NCBI RefSeq assembly: GCF_005877885.1 | Contig: NZ_VCHY01000005.1 | Location: 124,001 to 188,000 of the forward strand | Direction: 5' to 3' | Source of the DNA: Labilibacter sediminis | Lineage (GTDB): Bacteria > Bacteroidota > Bacteroidia > Bacteroidales > Marinilabiliaceae | Length of the DNA stretch: 64,000 nt | Part shown: one piece after another, positions 28,142 through 38,489 of the stretch | Position numbering within the stretch: position 1 is the stretch's first letter | How the letters are laid out: each line of letters starts with the position of its first letter | The notes under the pieces: model-generated | Database searches by the model: none | What the model saw: only the letters and a program-made list of their open reading frames with translations | What the model was told of the DNA's origin: nothing | Made by a program: the position numbers and the translations under genes

Positions 28142-29389
28142 TTACTTAATAAAGTCAGGCTTAACTGTAATCATGAAATAACCCCATTTTTGGAATGCCT
28201 GATGATCACCACCTTTAATAGCCTCCATTGATTCTGAAGCAAACATTGTTGAAAAACCAAAATCAAATTTTACCATTGGTTTAAAAGCCCATCCCATGGA
28301 TAAATCTATTTCTGTACCTAGGTAATTATCCACACCTTCAGCAATTTTTGCCGCTGATGAAAAAAGGTGAGCATGCGCGCCAAAATTTAACTTATCCATT
28401 TTATGCGAAAGACGTACATAAATATCATTTAAACCCACATTATTAGCATGATTTCCCACGTAAAAATAATCCATAAAACCATTGAACTTGTGATTGGTAC
28501 CATAAAATGGGCTAAATGATTTGTTTTTACTGTCTTCATCATATGCTGTTCCTGATAAAGTCTCAAAACCTCCTGTAATTCCTGTTGCGTCGGATATATT
28601 ACCTGAAACTTCTAACAAAATATTATATGCTGAAAGGTCATTATTTCCACCATCTTTACCTGTTTGAAAATATACATTTGTAGCTATGGATATAGGATCA
28701 AGTTCAGTTGTATATCTACCTCCAATGGTTTGACTATACCTTGTCTTTTGTTCTTCTCCGTCAGCTGGATTTTTAGGATCTGGAATACCATTATTTAAAA
28801 ATAACAAACTTAGTTTTGATGCTCCAAACTCATTATGCGCCCACAAAAACTGCATGGCCTTATATGCATCCGGACCTTTATAATAGGAATTAGTTATTGT
28901 ATCATTCTGATGAAATGCAAAACCCAAATGAATATCCCAGTCTCCGCTGTATTTTAACAAAGCTAAATCGTGTGAGCGCGCTTGCTGTGCCCAGCCTACG
29001 CTACCAAAAATACGATGATCATCATATACCAATTCTTGCCTCCCTGCTCTTAAACTCAAATTATCCGTTAGCAAAATATCTGCCCAGGCTTCATGCACAG
29101 AGATTGAATTAGCTTCATTCTTTACAAGTTGTGGTTGACTCCCCCATAAACGTACATCCTGCAACACTAATTTTGTAGATATATATTCATTTTTAAACAT
29201 GGCATTTAACCGGGTACGCTGAGTGGTAAATATGGAGGCATCCTGATCTTTCACTGCCAAACTTTTATACCCTCTATTGAGTTCAGTACGAGGACGAAAT
29301 TCTCCGGATAAAGAAAACTGCGCCTGGATCATAAATGGCAACAACAATCCTACGAGAATAAATAACTTTTTTTTCTTAGATTTTAACAT
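28142..29389 (-). CDS. Outer-membrane porin, alginate-export-like family
   Basis: A 415-residue beta-barrel with signal peptide about 1-23 (FMIQAQ). FSLSGEFRPRTELNRGY, TQRTRLNAMFKN, HEAWADILLTDNLSLRAGRQELVYDDHRIFGS and the closing YFMITVKPDFIK are typical of Alginate_exp-type porins. The name reflects homology, not alginate transport. It sits between nrfA and the PepSY gene with its own terminator. Such porins are often found near anaerobic respiration genes in Bacteroidota; a role in nitrite or ion uptake is a guess. Confidence 0.72.
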   Translation of the reverse strand: MLKSKKKKLFILVGLLLPFMIQAQFSLSGEFRPRTELNRGYKSLAVKDQDASIFTTQRTRLNAMFKNEYISTKLVLQDVRLWGSQPQLVKNEANSISVHEAWADILLTDNLSLRAGRQELVYDDHRIFGSVGWAQQARSHDLALLKYSGDWDIHLGFAFHQNDTITNSYYKGPDAYKAMQFLWAHNEFGASKLSLLFLNNGIPDPKNPADGEEQKTRYSQTIGGRYTTELDPISIATNVYFQTGKDGGNNDLSAYNILLEVSGNISDATGITGGFETLSGTAYDEDSKNKSFSPFYGTNHKFNGFMDYFYVGNHANNVGLNDIYVRLSHKMDKLNFGAHAHLFSSAAKIAEGVDNYLGTEIDLSMGWAFKPMVKFDFGFSTMFASESMEAIKGGDHQAFQKWGYFMITVKPDFIK

Positions 29390-29407
29390 GTTGTAGATTT
29401 TAAGGGT

Positions 29408-29450
29408 TTAAAAAAAGCAACAGTATTCGTAAAACCGAACTGTTGCTTTT
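29408..29450 (-). terminator. Terminator of nrfHA
   Basis: Stem AAAGCAACAGT with ACTGTTGCTTT (29414-29424 and 29439-29449); on the minus strand it is followed by TTTTTTAAA. It lies 20 bp after the nrfA stop. Confidence 0.82.
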
Positions 29451-29469
29451 ATGTATAATGTAGACAAAA

Positions 29470-30954
29470 CTATGATTTCTCTCTTGCCTGAGCCTCTTTA
29501 ATCCACTCAGGAACAACATCTTTCTTAAATTCAGCTTTATCACTATCTAATTTATCCATATCAAGGCCAATAAACTTTTGAGCTTTAGCTTTAGTTGTGA
29601 TATCCGGGTACGGAACTTCTTCATTATGTCCTAACTCGGCTAGCAATCGTGCCAGCTTAATTCTGGTTTCTTGTGCTATATCTAATCCTGTTCCAATCAC
29701 TCTGCTTGTTTCAACCGGAGAATGGAAAGATCCTCCATGACTTGCTGCTGCATAATCCCAACGCCATTGTGCATGACGGATACCCATTAATATATCCTTC
29801 ATTTGTGATTCTACCGCTCCTAAATCCCAGGCTTTTTTTGCTTCTACATGCGCTCTTACAATTAGTTCCTCAAGCTTATCTCTATTCTCGATAATCTTAT
29901 CCTGACGATCATATACATTGGCAATTAGGTTAGCTGTTTCCTGACGGTGACATACCTGACATGAATTGGCCACATTATTTAAAGGAGACTGTATTTTATG
30001 ATCTGTAAATTTTTGCCCACCTTCACTTTTGTATGGCATATGACAATCAGCACAAGACACGCCTCTGTCAGCATGTATTCCGGTTAGATAAACTTCATAC
30101 CCGGGATGCTGAGCTTTGAGCATAGGAGCCTTACTTAATTTATGTGTCCAATCAGAAAACTCCATTTCATCGTAGTACTCTTCCATGGCCTCAACACTCA
30201 TCCCCTTATCCCATGGAAATGTAAGATAGTTAGCTCCCTCAACTGTTTTTTTATTGAAATAATACTCAACATGACATTGAGCACAAACCAAAGAACGCAT
30301 TTCTTGATGAGAAGCTTTAGTGATATCTTTTCCTTGTCGCTCAAAGGCCTCTATTAAAGCCGGACGAGTAATGGTCAAGTTCATGGTTTTAGGATCGTGA
30401 CAATCTGCACATCCAATAGGATTAATGATCTGGCTTCCCAAGCGGGCCCACTTACCTTTATAAAACTCTGCTATACCATCCTCATGCATTACTCTTGGAA
30501 CATCCGGGCTTTTACAAGTCCAGCAAGTTGAAGGCATAGGGCCATCATTTGCATTTTTAGGTGCTCCTGTTCTCAAAGTATTAACCACATCAGTAACTGC
30601 ATAATAATGTCCTCTTCCTTGATTATAATCTTTTGCAAAACCATAACCTGCCCACAACACCACCAATCTTGGATCTACATCCAACATATCAATCATGGCA
30701 CTACCATTATACTTACTTGCAAATGTGGTATCTTCTGTTTCATAATAAGACTGAAATTCACGCGGATAAGTCTCACCCCAAACTTCATTTCGCGACTCAA
30801 AGTCTGAAATTTGATTTTTAGGTACATTAACGAATGAGGCTTCTGCTCGCCTTTCAACGATTGAAGAAGCCAACATTCCTATTAAGAAAACAACAACTAC
30901 TGTTGCAAAAAATAATAACCATGCTAACCACGGCCTTTTTTCTAACATCTTCAT
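29470..30954 (-). CDS. nrfA: Ammonia-forming cytochrome c nitrite reductase
   Basis: Periplasmic pentahaem enzyme reducing nitrite to ammonium with six electrons. 494 residues, with an N-terminal membrane anchor (LAWLLFFATVVVVFLIGML). The active-site haem has the special CWTCK motif (C144-K148). Four CxxCH motifs follow: CADCH, CAQCH, CADCH and CQVCH. All five expected sites are intact, and KAPMLKAQHPGYEVYLTGIHADRGVSCADCHMPY provides the conserved distal region. nrfH lies 18 bp upstream, giving a standard nrfHA operon for respiratory ammonification and nitrite detoxification. Confidence 0.97.
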   Translation of the reverse strand: MKMLEKRPWLAWLLFFATVVVVFLIGMLASSIVERRAEASFVNVPKNQISDFESRNEVWGETYPREFQSYYETEDTTFASKYNGSAMIDMLDVDPRLVVLWAGYGFAKDYNQGRGHYYAVTDVVNTLRTGAPKNANDGPMPSTCWTCKSPDVPRVMHEDGIAEFYKGKWARLGSQIINPIGCADCHDPKTMNLTITRPALIEAFERQGKDITKASHQEMRSLVCAQCHVEYYFNKKTVEGANYLTFPWDKGMSVEAMEEYYDEMEFSDWTHKLSKAPMLKAQHPGYEVYLTGIHADRGVSCADCHMPYKSEGGQKFTDHKIQSPLNNVANSCQVCHRQETANLIANVYDRQDKIIENRDKLEELIVRAHVEAKKAWDLGAVESQMKDILMGIRHAQWRWDYAAASHGGSFHSPVETSRVIGTGLDIAQETRIKLARLLAELGHNEEVPYPDITTKAKAQKFIGLDMDKLDSDKAEFKKDVVPEWIKEAQAREKS

Positions 30955-30972
30955 AAGAGTATACTTTTGGGT

Positions 30973-31545
30973 TTATTTTTCTGTATATTTTTTTAACCAA
31001 TCCGGTACTGGACTTTCAGGTAACGGTACTCTTGCATTAGGAGTACTGGATAAACTGTTGACTCTTCCATGAGGTACTTCTCGGTGACACTCCCAACACT
31101 TTCTATCCTGCGTATGAGCTGTAAAATTAGCTACTGTCGCATCTAGTTTAGGATCTGTTATTTGCTGCTCATGACAACGAATACAGTTTTGATGTACAAC
31201 TTCCGCTCCCTCTTCCTTTATAAATATCACCTGCGGTTCAGCTCTCATAGTAAATACGGTCGCATGTCTTAAACCATCTTTAGCTTTAAAAAAATATTTA
31301 TTTAAAACATTATTATGCGGAACATGACAGTCATTACAGTTGGCCCATTCGCGATGAGAACTATGTTGCCAGGTGGCATATTGAGGAGCCATAATATGAC
31401 AATTAACGCATGTTTTTGGGTCATCTGATAAATAAGATGGAGCATTAGATACTTTAAAAATAAAAGCAAAAAGCCCAACGAAAATTGCTAACAATATTAA
31501 GACCGGAAATCTCCACGGGAGTGGAGGAATGAAGTTCTTTATCAT
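30973..31545 (-). CDS. nrfH: Membrane tetrahaem cytochrome c NrfH
   Basis: A 190-residue quinol-oxidising partner of NrfA, of the NapC/NirT family. One transmembrane helix (about 12-31), then four CxxCH motifs: CVNCH (46-50), CNDCH (70-74), CIRCH (121-125) and CWECH (150-154). It passes electrons from menaquinol to NrfA. A palindromic operator candidate lies about 60 bp upstream. Confidence 0.96.
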   Translation of the reverse strand: MIKNFIPPLPWRFPVLILLAIFVGLFAFIFKVSNAPSYLSDDPKTCVNCHIMAPQYATWQHSSHREWANCNDCHVPHNNVLNKYFFKAKDGLRHATVFTMRAEPQVIFIKEEGAEVVHQNCIRCHEQQITDPKLDATVANFTAHTQDRKCWECHREVPHGRVNSLSSTPNARVPLPESPVPDWLKKYTEK

Positions 31546-31603
31546 AGTGTTTCAGATAACCTAATTAAATTAACAACTAATTTAAATATGCATATTTTAA
31601 CAA

Positions 31604-31623
31604 TTTGTAACAATTGATACAAA
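31604..31623. promoter_or_regulatory. Palindromic operator candidate upstream of nrfHA
   Basis: TTGTAACAATTGATACAA (31605-31622) is an 18-bp dyad with only two mismatched positions, flanked by one more pair. Size and symmetry resemble Crp/Fnr-family sites, which often control nrf genes. Identity of the regulator is inferred. Confidence 0.5.
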
Positions 31624-31831
31624 ACATGCATTTAATTACTTAATTAGGCTATTTTAGAATCAATCTAATTAAAGTCTTCAATTAATATATATACTCAGAA
31701 TAAATTAGTTACCTGACGATTACCAGTAACTATAGTATAGGTGACACAAAAAATCAGCTATTAGCTGTTCTAAAGAAACATCGTTTTGTTATAACACCTA
31801 TATCCTCAATTCTAAAACAAAGGCTTATTAC

Positions 31832-32803
31832 TTAATCAAATGTTTGATTGGAGTTGGTAGAAATTCGAATCATTTCTTCGTATTCCTCTGCAGTAAGATC
31901 ATTAAAATAATAATGAGATGGATTTACTTTTTTATTTTTCACATGCACTTCATAATGAAGATGTGGAGCTGTAGAAGTTCCTGTGTTTCCAACAAAACCA
32001 ATCACATCACCCCTTTTTACCTTTTCGCCTAATCTAACATTAAACTTGTCGAGATGAGCATACAGTGTTTTATAACCAAAGCCATGGTCAATTTCAATCC
32101 TATTGCCATAACCTGTTTTTTGGCGTGTAATTTTTGATACTTTACCATTCCCTGTAGAATATATTTCAGTACCTGTTGGAGCTGTAAAATCCATTCCTGA
32201 ATGGAATTTACGTGTTTTATATATAGGATGAATACGATATCCCCACCCTGAAGCGGTCCGTTTTAAATCTTTATTTGATATGGGCATAACTGCAGGCGTA
32301 GCCATGATCAGCTCTTCTTTTCTTTTGGCCAGCTCTATAATTTCATCAAACGATTTGGATTGCACATAAGCCTGCTTCATAATAACATCGAGCTTTTTCG
32401 ACGTGTTTATAACGAGTTCTGCATTTTCCAAATCTTCCAGGGGTGCATACCTGTTTACTCCTCCAAAACCTGCTTTACGAATAGAATTTGGGATAGAATC
32501 AGCCTTAAATATTACACGATAAATATTTTCATCCCTCAGTTGAATATCATCTAAAACAGAAATCAACTGATCCATGTTTTTATCCATGATTTCCACCTGG
32601 GTTGTCAACCGTGCAAGCTCTCTTTCCAGTCTTTTTTCCTTAGGACTGGGTATAAAGGTGTAGTATGCAAAGAAATATAAAAAGCCTAAAACACCACCAA
32701 AAAAGAAATACAGTAGAATCCTTAATCCATAGTACTTAAAACCGGTTTCTATTTTATCATAACTTAGGGTTTCGGGATTATATCTGAATTTAACTTTTGC
32801 CAT
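31832..32803 (-). CDS. M23 family metallopeptidase, membrane anchored
   Basis: A 323-residue putative peptidoglycan endopeptidase of the LytM/NlpD type. One membrane helix near residues 28-50, a coiled coil about 52-90, then the peptidase domain with zinc ligands H201 and D205 (HSGMDF) and HLHYE (H281/H283), all intact. It likely trims cell wall during growth or division. Divergent from alaS, with overlapping promoters (see 32853-32882). Confidence 0.9.
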   Translation of the reverse strand: MAKVKFRYNPETLSYDKIETGFKYYGLRILLYFFFGGVLGFLYFFAYYTFIPSPKEKRLERELARLTTQVEIMDKNMDQLISVLDDIQLRDENIYRVIFKADSIPNSIRKAGFGGVNRYAPLEDLENAELVINTSKKLDVIMKQAYVQSKSFDEIIELAKRKEELIMATPAVMPISNKDLKRTASGWGYRIHPIYKTRKFHSGMDFTAPTGTEIYSTGNGKVSKITRQKTGYGNRIEIDHGFGYKTLYAHLDKFNVRLGEKVKRGDVIGFVGNTGTSTAPHLHYEVHVKNKKVNPSHYYFNDLTAEEYEEMIRISTNSNQTFD

Positions 32804-32852
32804 GCAGTAAAATTGTTTACAATTCGTAAAGGTTTTTTAATGATAAACGCTG

Positions 32853-32882
32853 CAAAATTAGCGAAATAATCTACCTTTGCAA
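32853..32882 (-). promoter_or_regulatory. Consensus promoter for the M23 peptidase gene
   Basis: On the minus strand TTG (32880-32882), a 19-bp spacer and TAATTTTG (32853-32860) match the Bacteroidota -33/-7 consensus. The box ends about 50 bp before the ATG at 32803. It overlaps the alaS -7 box. Confidence 0.6.
32872..32879 (+). promoter_or_regulatory. alaS -7 box candidate
   Basis: TACCTTTG matches TAnnTTTG, 57 bp before the alaS ATG. It lies inside the spacer of the opposing M23 promoter. Confidence 0.5.
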
Positions 32883-32935
32883 CTTCTAAAATTAGTGTAT
32901 ATATCACGAAATTAAAACAATAATTTTTAATAAAT

Positions 32936-35569
32936 ATGAATGCTTCTGAAGTAAGAAAAAGTTTTTGGGATTTTTTTGAATCAAAAAAGCACCAGATAGT
33001 GTCTTCGGCACCAATGGTGGTAAAAAATGATCCAACCCTAATGTTTACAAACGCGGGGATGAACCAGTTCAAAGATATTTTTCTTGGCAACCGCAAACCT
33101 TCTTCAGTTAGAGTGGCGAACGCTCAAAAATGTTTGCGTGTATCTGGAAAACACAACGATTTAGAAGAGGTAGGGCACGATACATACCACCACACCATGT
33201 TCGAAATGCTTGGAAACTGGTCGTTTGGCGATTATTTTAAAGAAGAAGCAATTAACTGGGCCTGGGAGTATTTAACCGAGGTTTTAAAAATTGACAAAAG
33301 CAGACTTTATGCTTCGGTATTTGAAGGCGACAAAGAAATGCAGCTGGATAAAGACATGGAAGCCTTTAACATATGGAAAAATCATCTTCCTGAAGAAAAA
33401 ATTATCAATGGAAACAGAAAAGATAACTTCTGGGAGATGGGTGATATGGGACCTTGCGGACCTTGTTCTGAAATCCATGTAGACTTAAGGTCAGATGAAG
33501 AGATAGCAAAAGTTCGTGGTGCGGAATTGGTAAACGCAGATCACCCCGAAGTGATTGAGGTATGGAACCTGGTTTTTATTCAGTACAACCGAAAAGCCAA
33601 TGGCGACCTTGAACCCCTACCGCAAAAACATGTAGATACAGGAATGGGTTTTGAACGCTTGTGTCGTGTCATTCAAAAATCAAAATCGAATTACGATACA
33701 GATGTTTTTTCACCAATTATCGATGAAATTTCATCCATTACCAATGCTAAATATGGTGTAAAAGAAGAGGCTGACATTGCCATGCGTGTAATTGCCGACC
33801 ATATTAGAACCATCGCATTTTCAATTACTGACGGTCAGTTACCATCGAACAACAAAGCAGGTTATGTCATTCGAAGAATATTAAGAAGAGCTGTGCGTTA
33901 CGGATATACTTTCTTAAATCAAAGAGAGTCATTTATGCACAAGTTAATTCCGGCTTTAATTAATTCTATGGGCGATGCATATCCTGAATTAAAGGATCAG
34001 CAAGAGCTCATTACCAAAGTAATAAAAGAAGAAGAGGAATCGTTCCTTAGAACGCTGGCTACCGGTATTTCTATGCTGGATAAAATTATTGCGCAAACCA
34101 AAGAAGGAAACTACCAGGTAGTTGATGGTAAAGTAGCCTTTGAACTATACGATACGTACGGATTCCCGCTTGATTTAACTGAGCTTATTCTGAAAGAAAA
34201 CAACCTTGTGGTTAACCGTAAGGAGTTTGAAAAAGAAATGCAGGCTCAAAAAGACAGAGCCCGAAGCGCCACAGCTATTGAAACAGAAGACTGGGTAACA
34301 CTTTTACAGGATGATGTGGAAGAATTTATTGGCTACGATTATTTGGAGAGTGATATTACCATCACAAAATACCGTAAAGTAACCCTTAAAAAGAAATCAT
34401 TATACCAATTGGTATTTAATATTACTCCTTTTTATGCAGAAAGCGGAGGTCAGGTTGGAGATACCGGATACATTGACAATGGTTCGGAAAAGATTGAAAT
34501 TATCGATACAAAAAAGGAAAATAACCTGATTGTTCATATCGCTAAAAAACTTCCTAAAGATCTTAAAGGAGAGTTTAAAGCTTATGTAGCGGGTAAAAAA
34601 CGTCAGGCTATAGCTAACAACCATACAGCAACTCACCTGATGCACCAGGCATTAAGAGATGTTTTAGGAACGCATGTTGAGCAAAAAGGATCTTTGGTTC
34701 ATCCTGACTATCTGCGTTTTGACTTTGCTCATTTCCAAAAGCTAACACGTGAAGAAATAGAACAGGTTGAAAAATACGTGAATAACAAAATCAGAACCAA
34801 CCATCCTTTGGAAGAAATGAGAGAGATTCCTGTTTCTAAAGCTCACGATATGGGTGCTATGATGTTGTTTGGCGAAAAATACGGAGATTTGGTAAGAGCC
34901 ATTAAATTTGGTGATTCGATAGAGCTTTGTGGTGGTACGCATGTAAAACATACAGGCGAAATTGGTTTCTTTAAAATCATAAGCGAGTCCTCTATTTCTG
35001 CCGGCGTTAGAAGAATTGAAGCGGTTACCGGAGAAAAAGCAGAAGAACTTATTTTAGGTCAGTTTAAGCTATTACAAGGGCTTCAGGACATGTTTAAATC
35101 TTCAGGAAACCTGGAAAAGAACATTGAGTCTTTAATTAAAGACAACAGTCAGCTGGGTAAAGAGCTTGACAACATGAAGCAAAACTTCATGAACATCGAA
35201 AAACGCGATTTATTAGATAGTGCTGTTGAGGTAAACGGGGTTCAAATGATTGTGGCCACGGTTAAACCTGCTCTTGGAGATAAACTGAAAGACTTGGCCT
35301 TTCAATTGAAAAAAGAGATGAACGAATTTGTTGCTGTTTTAGGAGCTAATGTAAATGGCAAACCTCAATTAACAGTTATTGCCTCGGATGAATTAGCTAA
35401 ATCAGGTAAAGTTAATGCCGTTGAAGTGATTAGAGACTGCGCCAAAGAAATACAGGGAGGCGGAGGCGGTCAGCCATTTTTTGCCACTGCCGGCGGTAAA
35501 AACATAAACGGATTAGACGGAGCCATTGAGCGCGCTAAACTATTTATAAAAGATAAGTTGGAAGACTAG
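32936..35569 (+). CDS. alaS: Alanine--tRNA ligase
   Basis: An 877-residue class II synthetase of normal length. Catalytic core with [13 protein letters not shown] and the [22 protein letters not shown] motif; editing domain with zinc ligands HTATH (H563, H567) and CGGTH (C665, H669); C-terminal oligomerisation domain ending in [14 protein letters not shown]. Single gene followed by a strong terminator. Confidence 0.98.
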   Translation: MNASEVRKSFWDFFESKKHQIVSSAPMVVKNDPTLMFTNAGMNQFKDIFLGNRKPSSVRVANAQKCLRVSGKHNDLEEVGHDTYHHTMFEMLGNWSFGDYFKEEAINWAWEYLTEVLKIDKSRLYASVFEGDKEMQLDKDMEAFNIWKNHLPEEKIINGNRKDNFWEMGDMGPCGPCSEIHVDLRSDEEIAKVRGAELVNADHPEVIEVWNLVFIQYNRKANGDLEPLPQKHVDTGMGFERLCRVIQKSKSNYDTDVFSPIIDEISSITNAKYGVKEEADIAMRVIADHIRTIAFSITDGQLPSNNKAGYVIRRILRRAVRYGYTFLNQRESFMHKLIPALINSMGDAYPELKDQQELITKVIKEEEESFLRTLATGISMLDKIIAQTKEGNYQVVDGKVAFELYDTYGFPLDLTELILKENNLVVNRKEFEKEMQAQKDRARSATAIETEDWVTLLQDDVEEFIGYDYLESDITITKYRKVTLKKKSLYQLVFNITPFYAESGGQVGDTGYIDNGSEKIEIIDTKKENNLIVHIAKKLPKDLKGEFKAYVAGKKRQAIANNHTATHLMHQALRDVLGTHVEQKGSLVHPDYLRFDFAHFQKLTREEIEQVEKYVNNKIRTNHPLEEMREIPVSKAHDMGAMMLFGEKYGDLVRAIKFGDSIELCGGTHVKHTGEIGFFKIISESSISAGVRRIEAVTGEKAEELILGQFKLLQGLQDMFKSSGNLEKNIESLIKDNSQLGKELDNMKQNFMNIEKRDLLDSAVEVNGVQMIVATVKPALGDKLKDLAFQLKKEMNEFVAVLGANVNGKPQLTVIASDELAKSGKVNAVEVIRDCAKEIQGGGGGQPFFATAGGKNINGLDGAIERAKLFIKDKLED

Positions 35570-35587
35570 CAATAAAATTAAAGATAC

Positions 35588-35640
35588 AAAGCCTGCAGTA
35601 ATCATCTTTTTTAAGATTGAATACTGCAGGCTTTTTTTTT
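35588..35640 (+). terminator. Terminator of alaS
   Basis: Stem AAAGCCTGCAGTA with TACTGCAGGCTTT, then a run of ten T. The inner loop is about 20 nt. Confidence 0.88.
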
Positions 35641-35664
35641 ACACTACGGATCAAATTAACTTTC

Positions 35665-36420
35665 CTACCTGTCCATCCATTTCTTAAAGTCCGATACCCG
35701 ATCTCTACTTACCACCAAAAGTTCATTATCCTTCAGGCTTTCCATACTTATTTGCAAGCGACTTGATGAATAAGATTTGAGTTGAGTAATGGCATCAATA
35801 TTTATTATACAAGAACGATTTATCCGATAAAACCGGTTGGGATCTATCATCACCATGATCTGGTCCAAAGAATAGTCTAAAGCAAATTCATGATTAGAAT
35901 TTATATGCATATAGGTTCCTTTATCACGGATAAAAAAATGACTTACTTCAGTTACAGGTATCGATTTATAGTTAGGTCCGACTTTTACTAAAAAGCGATT
36001 TCGATACGATTTATTTAAATCCTGAATTGCTTTTTTAATTCTATTATCGATATACACCTCATTCTTTGATAATTTTTTATGCTTATTCAGTGCCTGTGAT
36101 AAATCTGATTCAGAAATTGGTTTTAATAGATAATCAATACTATTTACTTTAAATGCCTTTAAAGCATATTCATTATAGGCTGTAGTAAATATTACAGGGA
36201 CATCAAGCTCAATGATATCGAATATTTCAAAACACAGTCCGTCATCTAACTGAATATCCATAAAAATTAGCTCTGGTAAACGCTGACTCACCAACCAATT
36301 TACTGTTTCTTCAATAGATTGCGTAATATTCATGATATAAATATCCGGATCTAATTTGTGCAATAACCGACACAGTCTTTCTGCAGCAGGTTTTTCATCT
36401 TCTACAATTAAAATATTCAT
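35665..36420 (-). CDS. LytTR-family response regulator
   Basis: A 251-residue regulator of the AlgR/LytR type. Receiver domain with VEDE (7-9 acidic pocket) and acceptor D55 in IFMDIQLDDG, K of LLKPIS; C-terminal LytTR DNA-binding domain with GPNYKSIPV, RFYRINRSCIINIDAI and VSRDRVSDFKKWM. It is 14 bp downstream of the LytS-type kinase gene, its natural partner. That partner is interrupted by a stop codon, so the regulator may now be uncoupled or depend on readthrough. Confidence 0.92.
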   Translation of the reverse strand: MNILIVEDEKPAAERLCRLLHKLDPDIYIMNITQSIEETVNWLVSQRLPELIFMDIQLDDGLCFEIFDIIELDVPVIFTTAYNEYALKAFKVNSIDYLLKPISESDLSQALNKHKKLSKNEVYIDNRIKKAIQDLNKSYRNRFLVKVGPNYKSIPVTEVSHFFIRDKGTYMHINSNHEFALDYSLDQIMVMIDPNRFYRINRSCIINIDAITQLKSYSSSRLQISMESLKDNELLVVSRDRVSDFKKWMDR

Positions 36421-36434
36421 GTAATTACTTTGTT

Positions 36435-37481
36435 TTATGCAATTAAGGGGACTTTGACGGTATAATAACTATCATCTTCCTTCACCTCAATATTTTTACC
36501 GGTAGTTAAAAATACCCTTTCTTTTAGGTTCTTCAATCCCTTCTTTAAAGACACATCCAGTGTTGATATTCTTTGCAGGTTATTCTTAACCACTACTTTG
36601 CTATCATCTAAATAAACATCAATCAATAAAGGATTTGTTGCTGATGCCATATTATGCTTTAAGGCATTTTCAATTAATATTTGAAGCGATACGGGAATAA
36701 TCTTGTAATCCTCTTTATTGGATACATTTATCTTTAGTTGTATTTTTTCCTCATCCCTCAGTTTATGCAAATAAAAATAATCTTGAATAAACTGAATTTC
36801 CTGAACGAGCGAAACCTTGTTTTTATTTACATTATCTATAATATATCTGTACACTGCAGCCATTTTAACCACATAAGCTTCTGCAACATCCGGCCTTGAT
36901 GCTATAAATGATGACAAAGTATTTAGGCTGTTGAATAAAAAATGCGGATCAACCTGTTTATTTAAAGTTTCATATTTAAAATCAAGCTTTTCTTCTTTTA
37001 AACGATGTTCGCGCTTAAGTGCCTCTTGTCATTGCAACAGAAAAAATAGAAAAGCACCAAATGTTAATCCTATGTTTGTACCAATAAACCAGCCTTCAAA
37101 CTCAAACTTAAAGAAGTTAGGGATAAGCTTAGATAAAAGAACTCCATTTTTTATATACAAAAGACCTAATAATGCGATATAACTGATGGCGGCAAAGGCT
37201 AAACATATTAGGTAATATAAGATATATCTTACTACTATATTTCTTGTAATTTCCTTGGGTGTTTTACCTTGATAAAACTTAAATATTGCCTGCCCCAACC
37301 AAAAGAAAAACTCCATTTGTATAAATATCAGGGAGAGTAAAAACAAAGACTTATCCTCTATCAATTCATCCCCCCTCATTAAAACAAACATCCCTCCAAG
37401 AATAAGAGTCGCAGCTAAAATTTTAATATGCTTATTGGTCGCTTTTATGTATTTGATAATATTTAATTTAGCCATGCTCAT
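36435..37481 (-). pseudogene. LytS-type sensor histidine kinase interrupted by an in-frame TGA
   Basis: The reading frame runs from the ATG at 37481 to 36435 with one internal stop, TGA at 37029-37031; there is no shift of frame. The upstream 150 residues form four membrane helices (IKILAATLILGGMFVLM, SLIFIQMEFFFWLGQ, YLICLAFAAISYIALLG, IGLTFGAFLFFLLQ). Directly after the stop come QEALKREHRLKEEKLDF and DPHFLFNSLNTLSS, the His_kinase box with its phospho-acceptor His, and then the HATPase (ILIENALKHN, GLKNLKERV). Relatives usually have Trp here (LQW...), so a single TGG-to-TGA change explains it. The kinase half is well preserved. It could be a recent pseudogene, a sequencing error, readthrough, or two separately translated halves (a TTG codon exists at 36917, but this would lose the PHFLFN His). 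Confidence 0.85.
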
Positions 37482-37571
37482 ATCCTAAAAATATAACTTT
37501 ATTAATTAATGCCTGAATTAAATTGCCACTAGATCAAAAAGAATAACTCCATTATCCATTGCCAAATTATT

Positions 37572-38489
37572 TTAAAATCCCAGTGTTCCCGATCCGATCC
37601 TCAAATGTGATATTCCGTTATTAAAATCAGATTCAGGAATTTTGACTTCCTGATTAGTTGTCCTTATTCTTTCAACATAAATTGTTCTTACCGTATTTAA
37701 TAATTGATTGTTTTCCATTCCGGCAACTTTCATATCCATAATCACATCTTCATATAATTCGGCATATTCTAACTGTTTGGTTTCTAAACAAACATATACA
37801 TTCCCCCAATAGTGACTCCTTCCCTTTAACTTCAGTTGCGCACCATTTATACTTAATGGATTGTTAAGTATTGAATACTTAATAATAGCGCAGGTTTTCT
37901 GGTTCTTTTGAGTGACTCCAATCCATGTTAAACGAATATCTTTATTCTCAAACGTCCCTTCACCTGCCAGCTCAATCTCATAACTCGCTTCTTTAGCCCT
38001 ATACTCCTTATTTAAAGATAATGAATCAGTGAATGCCCAGGAGAAAGTATCAAAAGCCATCATATCCCATACCAAATTTTTGTACAAATAAGTATTCATG
38101 TTCTGGGGCAAAGATGCAAAGGCTTCCGGATTCATCATTTCACCAGAAGGTACATAAGTAAATCCTTCCATGGCAGTTTGTAACTCACCCTGTTCAAAAC
38201 AAGCTTCAAGGTTATAGCTAACTGCAATTCTCACATTATTCCACCTCACCTTATGATCTTCCAGTCCGCGTGTAAACTCACCTGAGATTTGCTTCTTTTG
38301 CATAAATGGCCCCATCATCTGATAGTCGTAATGGGTTGTTGTAACCGCATAGTTGCTTGAAGAGCTCTCTACCAGCTCACATTTGTTAGGCAATTCCTGT
38401 AGTTCTTGCTTCAGCGTATTTTGAGCTTGCGCAGGCATCAATACACCCAAGATAAAAATCAATACCGAAAAATAAATTACATGTCTCAT
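37572..38489 (-). CDS. Secreted protein of unknown function
   Basis: A 305-residue protein with signal peptide 1-22 (MPAQAQ). The rest is predicted beta-rich with no motif I recognise; parts such as TRGLEDHKVRWNNVRIAVSYN and AELYEDVIMDMKVAG look like a periplasmic lipoprotein-carrier-like or DUF3108-like fold, but this is weak. Single gene between the LytS gene and mgtC; no functional context. Confidence 0.65.
   Translation of the reverse strand: MRHVIYFSVLIFILGVLMPAQAQNTLKQELQELPNKCELVESSSSNYAVTTTHYDYQMMGPFMQKKQISGEFTRGLEDHKVRWNNVRIAVSYNLEACFEQGELQTAMEGFTYVPSGEMMNPEAFASLPQNMNTYLYKNLVWDMMAFDTFSWAFTDSLSLNKEYRAKEASYEIELAGEGTFENKDIRLTWIGVTQKNQKTCAIIKYSILNNPLSINGAQLKLKGRSHYWGNVYVCLETKQLEYAELYEDVIMDMKVAGMENNQLLNTVRTIYVERIRTTNQEVKIPESDFNNGISHLRIGSGTLGF

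Noticed and set aside
32764-33096. Minus-strand frame overlapping the starts of alaS and the M23 gene
   Set aside because: Covers both starts and the shared promoter region; not compatible with the two clear genes.
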